Below, in pieces: positions 1-6,390 of a stretch of DNA of 18,233 nt (positions within the stretch are counted from its first letter, which is position 1; every line of letters starts with the position of its first letter). The stretch comes from Bacteroidales bacterium UBA1077 (GTDB lineage: Bacteria > Bacteroidota > Bacteroidia > Bacteroidales > UBA932): assembly GCA_002314195.1 (NCBI GenBank), contig DCCQ01000037.1, forward strand, positions 1 through 18,233, written 5' to 3'. A model generated the notes under the pieces. The model worked only from the letters and a program-made list of their open reading frames with translations. It searched no databases and was not told where the DNA came from. The position numbers and the translations under genes were made by a program.

Positions 1-755
1 AGCAGTCTCAAGATCCCTGCTTCATCATCCGTTGGTTCTTCAAGTTCAATCTCATCGCTGACTCCGAGTTCCAGAAGTTGTTTCAGTTGAAGCCTGTAGT
101 TGTCCAGTGTTGCCTTGGCGGATGTGATTTGAAAGAGATCGCTTGCGTGCTGGCTTTCCAGTTGAGCTACGTCAACCTTGCTGACCTCTCCTGCATTCTT
201 GAGTTCGACCGCTCTGTCAAGTTGGGCCTTGGACGCCTCGGCAGTGCTTTCGCTGACCTTGACGGCCTCACTTGCGTAGAGGCACTGCATGTAGGCTTTC
301 ACGATTGAAATAGCGACATCGTTCGTGTTCTCTTCCACTGACAACGAATCTGCCGAGTTCTGTAGTCTGCTTTGCTTCAAGGCTGTGCGAAGGCTGCCAC
401 CGCTAAATAGTGTCATTCCTGCGTTCAACCCATAGTTTCCTGACCAGCTTGTGGCCTTTGATGTGCTGTAGACATCTGATCCGATGACGGTGCTGTTCCC
501 ACTTTCGGAGAATGGCCTGTTCGTGATTCCTTGGCTGGCTGAGGCGTTGAGTGAAGGGAACATGGCCGCCTTTGCCTGATAAGTGTCTTCAAGTCCGGCA
601 AGATGGGCGTTCCTGCTTTGGCGCAGGGCGATGTTGTTTTCCACTGCATAGTCTATGCATTCCTGCAACGTCCATTTCTTGGTCTGTGCGTAGGCGGTAA
701 GAGAGAAGAACCCCATTGCTGTGATAAGGATGATAATGTTTTTTTTCATATTCAT
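1..755 (-). CDS. TolC-family outer-membrane efflux protein, N-terminal part (runs off the left edge)
   Basis: This is the front part of a periplasm-spanning outer-membrane channel protein of the TolC/OEP type, which normally exports drugs or other molecules together with an RND or ABC pump. The frame is open from the start to the window edge, giving about 250 residues of a family that is usually 430-480 long. Residues 1-24 form a signal peptide ending in AYAQ. The mature protein begins TKKWTLQECIDYAVENNIAL, the typical first OEP helix. Long Ala/Ser/Gln-rich helices follow, with a stretch reading GLNAGMTLFSGG where the first beta-barrel strands of TolC proteins lie. Two in-frame ATGs (755 and 749) are possible; the second would begin MKKN. 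It is divergent from the GH78 gene, so its pump partners should lie beyond the left edge. The family is secure; the cargo is unknown. Confidence 0.9.
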   Translation of the reverse strand, partial: MNMKKNIIILITAMGFFSLTAYAQTKKWTLQECIDYAVENNIALRQSRNAHLAGLEDTYQAKAAMFPSLNASASQGITNRPFSESGNSTVIGSDVYSTSKATSWSGNYGLNAGMTLFSGGSLRTALKQSRLQNSADSLSVEENTNDVAISIVKAYMQCLYASEAVKVSESTAEASKAQLDRAVELKNAGEVSKVDVAQLESQHASDLFQITSAKATLDNYRLQLKQLLELGVSDEIELEEPTDDEAGILRL

Positions 756-772
756 TGGAGATCAAAAAACGG

Positions 773-841
773 CGACGAAAGTAGTAGTGCGGTGGATTAT
801 ATTCAACTGAAATCGACGAACACACGAATTTTATCGACGAA
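773..841. repeat. Three direct copies of CGACGAA in the divergent control region
   Basis: CGACGAA occurs at 773-779, 814-820 and 835-841. The two right-hand copies share nine bases (ATCGACGAA, 812-820 and 833-841) and lie 21 bp apart, two helical turns. The left copy is 41 bp further away and overlaps the proposed -7 box of the TolC gene. The 21-bp pair sits just upstream of that promoter's -33 element, where an activator would bind. This is a possible regulator site; no regulator gene is in the window. Confidence 0.4.
776..806 (-). promoter_or_regulatory. Probable promoter of the TolC-family gene
   Basis: Read on the minus strand, TTG at 806-804 is followed after exactly 20 nt by TACTTTCG at 783-776, one base off the Bacteroidota -7 consensus TAnnTTTG. 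The spacing matches the two best promoters in this window. Transcription would start near 769, giving a leader of about 15 nt. The single mismatch lowers confidence. Confidence 0.45.
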
Positions 842-847
842 AATGAT

Positions 848-855
848 TATATTTG
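848..855 (+). promoter_or_regulatory. Possible -7 box for the GH78-GH97 operon
   Basis: TATATTTG at 848-855 matches the Bacteroidota -7 consensus TAnnTTTG exactly and lies 70 nt before the GH78 start. No TTG is found at the usual distance upstream, where the CGACGAA repeats are instead. The promoter may therefore depend on an activator, or the match may be chance. Confidence 0.4.
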
Positions 856-925
856 TGGTACAGCCTTTAGGAAGTGTCTAGTAACACCAAGCACGTGGTG
901 CCGTAGAACACGAGAACGATAATCA

Positions 926-3181
926 ATGAATATGTCAATGAATCTTTCAAATCTAGTCAGAAAGGCAGCCATGGCTGCTGCCTTGACTCTCGCTGCAGCC
1001 TCATTCTCCGTAGCGGAGTCCCGTTCAGACTGGAAAGCCCATTGGATCACTCATCCGTGGGTTCAGAGTACCACAAACACCTGGATTTCCTACCGCAAGG
1101 AAGTCAATGTCACCAAACGTCCGGACAAACTTGTTGCCAAGATTGCCGTTGACTCAAAGTATTGGATGTGGATCAACGGTGAACTTGTTGTCTTCGAGGG
1201 TGGGCTCAAACGCGGGCCGTTCCCGAACGGAACATATTACGACAAGGTTGACATCGCTCCGTTTCTCAAGGAGGGAAACAATACTGTCGCCATCTTGCTT
1301 TGGCATTTCGGAAAACAAGGATTCAGTCACAACAGCAGCGGTCAGGCCGCATTGATCTTCGAGGCAATCTCTCCGGAACTGAAAATTCTTTCCGACAACT
1401 CATGGCTCTGCGTCCCTAATCCTGCCTATGGCAGCACTGACGCACCTCACCCGAACTACAGGTTATCGGAAAGCAACATTCGTTTCGAAGCTCGCAAGGA
1501 TCTTCGGGGCTGGAATATGCCGGGCTTCGATGTCCGCCGGAAGATGCATAGAGCCGCCAATGTCGATGAGGTGGCATGGCCTGCGATGGGTGAACTGGTG
1601 GAGCGTCCTATTCCGATGTGGAAAGACTACGGTCTTAAGGAATATGCCTCCGTCCGCCAGTCCAATGACACAGTTTACTGCAAACTGCCTTACAACGCTC
1701 AGATTACACCTTATCTCAAGGTCGAGGCCAACGGGGGGAAGATGGTCAAGATCATGACCGACAACTACCGTGGAGGCAGCGAGGACAATGTGCGCGCCGA
1801 ATACATCACCCGCAATGGTGTTCAGGAATATGAAAACCTCGGCTGGATGAACGGTCACGAGGTTTGGTACATCGTGCCTTCCGGCGTGAAAGTCCTTGAA
1901 CTTAAATATCGTGAGACAGGTTACGACACTGAGATCTCAGGCTCGTTCGAGTGTGAGGACCAGTTCCTTAACGAACTTTGGAAACGCTCGGCCAGAACCC
2001 TTTACATCACTATGCGCGACACCTACATGGATTGCCCGGACCGTGAGCGCGCCCAGTGGTGGGGCGATGAGGTGAATGAGTTGGGAGAGGCCTTCTACGC
2101 TTTGTCTCCGTCCGGTCAGATGCTCGCCAGAAAGGGGATCCTTGAACTGGTTAACTGGCAGGAGACCAACGGAGTCCTCTATTCTCCGGTACCTGCCGGA
2201 AACCGTGCAGTCGAGCTTCCGCTCCAGATGCTCGCTTCCGTGGGCTGGTACGGTTTCCACACTCAGTACTGGTTCAGCGGAGACAGCAGTTTTGTGGCGG
2301 AAGTCTATCCTAAGGTCGAGCGTTATCTTTTCAGAAGCGGTCTCTGGAGATTTCAGGACAATGGACTTCTGAAAGTCCGTCCAGGTGACTGGAATTGGGG
2401 CGACTGGGGCGATGACATAGACTTGGAGGTTCTTACCAATTGTTGGTATTACCTTGCTCTCAAGTCTCAAAAGGAATTCGCCCGCATTCTCGGCAAGGAG
2501 AAGGATGTTGAGACGATCGATGCTTTGATGAAAAGAATTGCCGATGCCTTTGACGCACAGTATTGGACCGGTTCCGCCTATCGTGATCCGAACTACAAGA
2601 AGCAGACAGACGACCGCGCCCAGGCTATGGCCGTTGTTTCCGGACTCGCCTCTGCTGACAGGTATCCGGTTCTGTTCGAGACCCTTAAGAAGGAGTATCA
2701 CGCCAGCCCTTACATGGAGAAATACGTTCTTGAGGCTCTCTTCAAGATGGGACACGCAGATTTCGCCATAGAAAGGATGAAATCCCGTTACGCCAAGATG
2801 CTAGGGTACGACTACACAACCCTGTTCGAGGGCTGGGGAATCGGCAGCGAGGGCTTCGGCGGCGGTACGATCAACCATGCGTGGAGCGGCGGACCGCTGA
2901 CGATTCTGAGCCAGAAACTCTGCGGAATCGAGCCTACATCACCTGGCTTCAAGACGTTCGGGGTCAAGCCTCAGATGGGGTCTTTGAAGACTGCTTCCGC
3001 CTCTCTTGAGACTCATTTCGGAATGATTAGAGTAACGCTCAGCAGAAAGTCCGCCAAGTCCCATGTGGCCTCGCTGACAATCGAGGTTCCGGAAGGTACC
3101 ACAGCCACAGTGACGACCTCAAACGGAAATCCGAAGACATTTATGTCAGGAAAACATTCGTTGAAAATCAAGGTTGAATAA
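926..3181 (+). CDS. GH78-type alpha-L-rhamnosidase, secreted
   Basis: Probable inverting alpha-L-rhamnosidase that removes terminal rhamnose from plant or microbial glycans. Residues 1-31 form a signal peptide (hydrophobic run AAMAAALTLAAASFSVA), with no lipobox, so the product is likely periplasmic. An N-terminal beta-sandwich region follows (WKAHWITHPW near 36-45, a YWMWINGELV strand near 80), then the (alpha/alpha)6-barrel from about 345. The family motif is present as MDCPDRERAQWWGDE, with E374 as expected general acid. The second half of the active site is TTLFEGWG with E635 as expected general base, followed by NHAWSGG (H651). A C-terminal beta-domain ends the protein. The length of 751 is ordinary for the family. 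Three near Mets (926, 932, 938) could serve as start; all keep the signal peptide. It lies 29 nt before the GH97 gene and is probably co-transcribed. GH78 is clear; the exact substrate is not, since GH78 also includes divergent members. Confidence 0.85.
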   Translation: MNMSMNLSNLVRKAAMAAALTLAAASFSVAESRSDWKAHWITHPWVQSTTNTWISYRKEVNVTKRPDKLVAKIAVDSKYWMWINGELVVFEGGLKRGPFPNGTYYDKVDIAPFLKEGNNTVAILLWHFGKQGFSHNSSGQAALIFEAISPELKILSDNSWLCVPNPAYGSTDAPHPNYRLSESNIRFEARKDLRGWNMPGFDVRRKMHRAANVDEVAWPAMGELVERPIPMWKDYGLKEYASVRQSNDTVYCKLPYNAQITPYLKVEANGGKMVKIMTDNYRGGSEDNVRAEYITRNGVQEYENLGWMNGHEVWYIVPSGVKVLELKYRETGYDTEISGSFECEDQFLNELWKRSARTLYITMRDTYMDCPDRERAQWWGDEVNELGEAFYALSPSGQMLARKGILELVNWQETNGVLYSPVPAGNRAVELPLQMLASVGWYGFHTQYWFSGDSSFVAEVYPKVERYLFRSGLWRFQDNGLLKVRPGDWNWGDWGDDIDLEVLTNCWYYLALKSQKEFARILGKEKDVETIDALMKRIADAFDAQYWTGSAYRDPNYKKQTDDRAQAMAVVSGLASADRYPVLFETLKKEYHASPYMEKYVLEALFKMGHADFAIERMKSRYAKMLGYDYTTLFEGWGIGSEGFGGGTINHAWSGGPLTILSQKLCGIEPTSPGFKTFGVKPQMGSLKTASASLETHFGMIRVTLSRKSAKSHVASLTIEVPEGTTATVTTSNGNPKTFMSGKHSLKIKVE

Positions 3182-3210
3182 TACTTCTATATTATAAAAC
3201 AAATTGTTAT

Positions 3211-5214
3211 ATGACTTTTAAAACTATTATTGCAGTGGCGGCTGCCACAGCTCTGGCGCTTTTTCCTGCCGCCGCTAAGGACATGACCTATAAGGTCGTT
3301 TCCCCCGACGGCCATCTTTCCGCAACGGTGACGGTCGGACAGTCGGTGTCCTATTCAGTTTCCAGAGACGGTGTGAACCTGATTGACGCTTCACAGATTT
3401 CAATGACGCTGGCTGACGGGATTGTCTTCGGCGAGAACGACAAAGTCCGCAAGGTGAAAAAGACGAGCGTTGACCAGACGCTTTCGACAGTCGCCTACAA
3501 GAAGGCGCAGGTTCGTGACAACTACAATGAGATCACTCTCATATTCAAAGAATTCTCGCTTGCTTTCCGTGCCTACGACGAAGGTGTGGCTTACCGCTTC
3601 ACAAGTTCTTTGAAGAATGATTCAAAGGTTTTGGCTGAGAAGGCCCAGTTCAATTTCGCCAAGGATTGGGACGCGTATGTCCCTTATGTGAACCAGCATA
3701 TCGAGACCCTAGAGAGCCAGTATTGGAACTCTTTCGAGAACACATATTCCATCCATGCTCTTTCCCGGTGGAACAAGAAACGTCTGGCTTTTCTTCCTGT
3801 CGCTGTCTCCGCGGAAGGAGGGATGAAAGTGTTGGTCACCGAGTCAGATCTTGTGAACTACCCGGGAATGTACCTTTATAATGAAGGCGACGCAACGACC
3901 CTTACCGGACGTTTCGCTCCTTACCCGAAAACTGTTGAGCAAGGGGGACACAATATGCTTCAGGGTGTAGTCAAGGATCGTGAGGACTTCATCGCTTCCT
4001 GCACTGCTGGAGAGTCTTTCCCTTGGAGAATCATAATGGTTTCGACAAATGATGCTGAACTTGCCGTCAATGACATGGTATGGAAGCTCGGCGAACCTGC
4101 CGATCCTTCGGTGGATTATTCGTGGGTGAAGCCTGGCAAGGTGGCCTGGGACTGGTGGAACGACTGGAATATTTACGGAGTGGATTTCCGCGCCGGCATC
4201 AACAACGACACCTACAAGTATTACATCGACTTCGCTCAGAAGCATGGCATTGAATATGTCATCCTCGACGAGGGCTGGGCTGTCAACAAGAAGGCCGACC
4301 TGATGCAGATAATACCTGAAATCGACCTCCCGATGCTTTGTGAATATGCCAAAGCGCATAACGTGGGTCTCATTCTTTGGGCTGGCTACTATGCTTTCGA
4401 TCGCGATATGGAGAATGTCTGCAAGCACTACTCCGAGATGGGCATAAAGGGATTCAAGGTGGATTTTATGGATCGTGACGACCAGTATATGGTTGACTTC
4501 TTCAGGCGTTCGGCTGAAACCGCGGCGAAATACGGCCTCTTGATTGATTTCCACGGAGCCTTCAAGCCTGTAGGACTCAACCGTACCTACCCGAATGTGA
4601 TTAACTATGAAGGTGTTCATGGCCTTGAACAGATGAAGTGGAGCAAGCCGACAGTCGATCAGGTTACATACGATGTCACGGTTCCGTTCATCAGAATGGC
4701 CGCAGGCCCGATGGATTACACACAGGGAGCGATGCGCAACGCCACCAAGAAGAACTATCAGCCTGTGAACTCAGAGGCGATGAGCCAGGGCACCCGCTGC
4801 CATCAGCTTGCTGAATATGTCGTCTTCGACTCTCCTCTGAATATGCTGTGTGACTCTCCGTCCAATTATATGGCAGAGCCTGAATGCACTGAGTTTATCG
4901 CGAGATGCCCGACTGTATGGGACGAGAGCATCGCCGTGAATGGAGTGCTTGGCCGTTTCATCACACTTGCCCGCCGCAGTGGTGATGTTTGGTATGTGGG
5001 GTCTCTGAACGATTGGAAGGCCCGTGACCTGACTTTGGATCTCAGTTTCCTCGGTGATGGCGAATGGACAATGGAAATTTTCCGTGACGGCATCAACGCC
5101 GACCGCGCCGCCCGTGACTACAAGCGTGAGTCCGCCACCGTCCCGGCTGACCGCAAAGTGAAGATTCACATGGCCCCAGGCGGCGGTTGGACTGCCCGTC
5201 TGACTAAGAAGTAG
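3211..5214 (+). CDS. GH97 glycosidase, retaining type; probable alpha-galactosidase
   Basis: Member of GH97, a Bacteroidota-rich family with inverting alpha-glucosidases (SusB type) and retaining alpha-galactosidases (BT1871 type). Residues 1-22 form a signal peptide ending AAA, with no lipobox. The N-terminal beta-supersandwich (about 27-290) starts YKVVSPDGHLSATV. The TIM barrel includes WDWWNDWNIYGVDF, EYVILDEGWA, GIKGFKVDFMDRDDQ and NYEGVHGLEQMKW. D418 in KVDFMD sits where retaining members have the nucleophile; inverting members, from my recollection, have Gly there. E473 in GLEQ is the expected acid/base, and E467, six residues earlier, the expected calcium ligand. The 55-residue gap between D418 and E473 equals the D415-E470 gap I recall for the characterised alpha-galactosidase. 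The 667-residue length is normal. It is second in the GH78 operon and ends 36 nt before a terminator. The family is secure; the galactose specificity is inferred. Confidence 0.92.
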   Translation: MTFKTIIAVAAATALALFPAAAKDMTYKVVSPDGHLSATVTVGQSVSYSVSRDGVNLIDASQISMTLADGIVFGENDKVRKVKKTSVDQTLSTVAYKKAQVRDNYNEITLIFKEFSLAFRAYDEGVAYRFTSSLKNDSKVLAEKAQFNFAKDWDAYVPYVNQHIETLESQYWNSFENTYSIHALSRWNKKRLAFLPVAVSAEGGMKVLVTESDLVNYPGMYLYNEGDATTLTGRFAPYPKTVEQGGHNMLQGVVKDREDFIASCTAGESFPWRIIMVSTNDAELAVNDMVWKLGEPADPSVDYSWVKPGKVAWDWWNDWNIYGVDFRAGINNDTYKYYIDFAQKHGIEYVILDEGWAVNKKADLMQIIPEIDLPMLCEYAKAHNVGLILWAGYYAFDRDMENVCKHYSEMGIKGFKVDFMDRDDQYMVDFFRRSAETAAKYGLLIDFHGAFKPVGLNRTYPNVINYEGVHGLEQMKWSKPTVDQVTYDVTVPFIRMAAGPMDYTQGAMRNATKKNYQPVNSEAMSQGTRCHQLAEYVVFDSPLNMLCDSPSNYMAEPECTEFIARCPTVWDESIAVNGVLGRFITLARRSGDVWYVGSLNDWKARDLTLDLSFLGDGEWTMEIFRDGINADRAARDYKRESATVPADRKVKIHMAPGGGWTARLTKK

Positions 5215-5250
5215 GAGTATTCACAATCCTTATTATGGATAAAACTTCAG

Positions 5251-5285
5251 ACGTCCGCTCTGGTTTCAGGGTGGGCGTTATTTTT
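5251..5285 (+). terminator. Rho-independent terminator of the GH78-GH97 operon
   Basis: ACGTCCGCTCTG (5251-5262) and CAGGGTGGGCGT (5267-5278) pair over 12 positions, three of them G-U pairs, around a GTTT tetraloop. TATTTTT follows. It lies 36 nt after the GH97 stop codon. It works only in the plus direction because the wobble pairs become mismatches in the other strand's RNA. Confidence 0.8.
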
Positions 5286-5320
5286 ACATATTCACACTTC
5301 TGGAGAACCTTTTTGCTTAC

Positions 5321-5351
5321 AAGAGCGTAATCGATGCGGAATTATGCTCTT
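5321..5351. repeat. Inverted repeat upstream of vsr
   Basis: AAGAGCGTAAT (5321-5331) and ATTATGCTCTT (5341-5351) form an 11-bp inverted repeat (10 of 11 matching; the odd position is G-U in RNA) around a 9-nt spacer. No U-tract follows, so it is not a normal terminator. It may be an operator or a leader hairpin of the vsr transcript. A second, shorter palindrome (ATGATA, 4 nt, TATCAT at 5398-5413) lies 12 nt before the vsr start. Confidence 0.5.
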
Positions 5352-5425
5352 CAAAATCGTGATTATTGTTATCTTCGCGTTTTGTTAAGTGAGTGTCATG
5401 ATAAGTGTATCATTTAAATTGAGTG

Positions 5426-5905
5426 ATGTCCGACACTATGACCAGAGAGCAGCGGCATTATTGTATGTCGCGTATTAAAGGGAAGGACACGCGGCCGGAG
5501 ATGGTCGTGAGAAGATACCTGCATGCCCAAGGGTTCAGGTACTCGCTTCACGTCAAAAGGTTGCCTGGGTGCCCGGACATTGTGCTTAGGAAATACCACA
5601 CGGTGATATTCATTAACGGATGTTTTTGGCATGGGCATCCAGGTTGTGAGAAGTTTAGGATGCCGGGTTCCAATGTCGAGTTCTGGCAGGAGAAGATTCG
5701 CAAGAACAAGGAACGTGACGCTCAAGAGGTTGCGTCCCTTGAGGCGTTGGGATGGAATGTGATTGTGGTCTGGGAATGCGAGCTGTCCAAAGCGAACAGG
5801 GAAGACACGCTGGGAAATCTTGCCGATACGCTTAGACGTAACATTGAGCCAGAGTCCATCCATCCTATTCCGCCTTCGGTGCGCAAACTGTCGTTGAAGG
5901 AATAG
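5426..5905 (+). CDS. vsr: Very short patch repair (Vsr) DNA mismatch endonuclease
   Basis: Vsr nicks DNA next to T:G mismatches that arise when 5-methylcytosine deaminates, and so starts very short patch repair. The family pattern runs along the whole protein: EQRHYCMSRIKGKDTRPE, GFRYSLHVKRLPGCPDIV, INGCFWHGHPGC, FWQEKI and the C-terminal VVWECEL. Counting from the ATG at 5426, the catalytic Asp in PGCPD is D51 and the His of CFWH is H69, matching the numbering I recall for E. coli Vsr. Where E. coli has Thr-His before GCFW this protein has Ile-Asn, a variant I believe is common in the wider family. The length (159) is normal. A GTG at 5423 precedes the ATG; ATG at 5426 is preferred because family members start M-x-D just before the EQR motif. 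No cytosine methyltransferase gene is beside it. Confidence 0.92.
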   Translation: MSDTMTREQRHYCMSRIKGKDTRPEMVVRRYLHAQGFRYSLHVKRLPGCPDIVLRKYHTVIFINGCFWHGHPGCEKFRMPGSNVEFWQEKIRKNKERDAQEVASLEALGWNVIVVWECELSKANREDTLGNLADTLRRNIEPESIHPIPPSVRKLSLKE

Positions 5906-5950
5906 GTTGCGGGCGGTAATTGTGTATATTCACGAAAATATTCAGAAAAG

Positions 5951-6217
5951 ATGAAGTCTCTAAAAGTGCTTCGCCGGCTGGTGTTCAGCCTGTTCGTCCT
6001 TGCTTCGGCAGGGAATCTTGTCAGTCAATTCGTGGAGGGGCATGTTCTTGCGGTGTACACCAAGCCTTTGATCGTGCCATCGCTGGCGTTGTTTTGCTGG
6101 CTGCTTTTTAGGGAGAGTGATGTTCGCGGGCGAAGGGTGATCACTTTGATGCTGACCTACATTTGGGCTCAGACGCTTATCGCTGTTTCTCTTACTTTGG
6201 TGGAAATCAAAAAGTAA
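5951..6217 (+). CDS. Short membrane protein resembling the N-terminal part of YhhN/TMEM86
   Basis: This 88-residue hydrophobic protein has about three membrane segments: residues 8-27, 34-52 (with VYTKPLIVPSLALFCWLLF) and 62-83. The TKPL-x-xP-x-L pattern after the first helix is what I recall from the start of YhhN/TMEM86 (lysoplasmalogenase-like) membrane proteins, which are about 210 residues long. Here the reading frame stops after the third segment (VSLTLVEIKK), and the following 65 nt hold the tRNA-Ser promoter, so no remainder follows in any frame. It is either a short stand-alone protein or the remains of a truncated gene. It starts 45 nt after the vsr stop and is probably co-transcribed with it. 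The existence of the gene is fairly likely; the family link is tentative. Confidence 0.55.
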   Translation: MKSLKVLRRLVFSLFVLASAGNLVSQFVEGHVLAVYTKPLIVPSLALFCWLLFRESDVRGRRVITLMLTYIWAQTLIAVSLTLVEIKK

Positions 6218-6239
6218 AAAGAAATAAGATCTCAAGAAA

Positions 6240-6270
6240 TTGACAATTATCCCGAAAATTGTTAATTTTG
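6240..6270 (+). promoter_or_regulatory. Promoter of tRNA-Ser
   Basis: TTG at 6240-6242 and TAATTTTG at 6263-6270 match the Bacteroidota -33 and -7 elements with 20 nt between them. The start would be near 6277, a few bases before the mature tRNA. With no terminator visible between the tRNA and the GH2 gene, this promoter may also drive that gene. Confidence 0.8.
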
Positions 6271-6282
6271 CATCGCAAACAC

Positions 6283-6367
6283 GGAGGATTGTCCGAGTGG
6301 TTTATGGTGCTTGTCTCGAAAACAAGTCGGCTGAAAGGCCCCACAGGTTCGAATCCTGTATCCTCCG
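6283..6367 (+). tRNA. tRNA-Ser(CGA)
   Basis: An 85-nt class II tRNA. The acceptor stem pairs GGAGGAT (6283-6289) with ATCCTCC (6360-6366), with discriminator G6367. The anticodon stem CTTGT/ACAAG encloses the loop CTCGAAA, so the anticodon is CGA (6317-6319), reading UCG. A long variable arm is present (TCGGCTGAAAGGCCCC region), as serine tRNAs require, and the T arm is ACAGG-TTCGAAT-CCTGT. CCA is not encoded. Confidence 0.96.
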
Positions 6368-6390
6368 CTTTCACTGATTAATAGCAAGTT

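Noticed and set aside
893..906. CACGTG-centred short palindrome in the GH78 leader as an operator or riboswitch
   Set aside because: The arms are only four or five bases long; such short matches are expected by chance.
1937..2755. 272-residue open frame on the minus strand inside the GH78 gene
   Set aside because: It is antisense to well-conserved GH78 codons and its translation has no recognisable motif; a by-product of the codon bias of the real gene.
3844..4620. 258-residue open frame on the minus strand inside the GH97 gene
   Set aside because: Antisense to the GH97 catalytic barrel; no family features, start or spacing that would support a gene.
6340..6367. tRNA-Ser 3' end as an attachment site of an integrated element
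   Set aside because: I found no second copy of the tRNA 3' end in the window and no integrase gene, so an island boundary is not supported.
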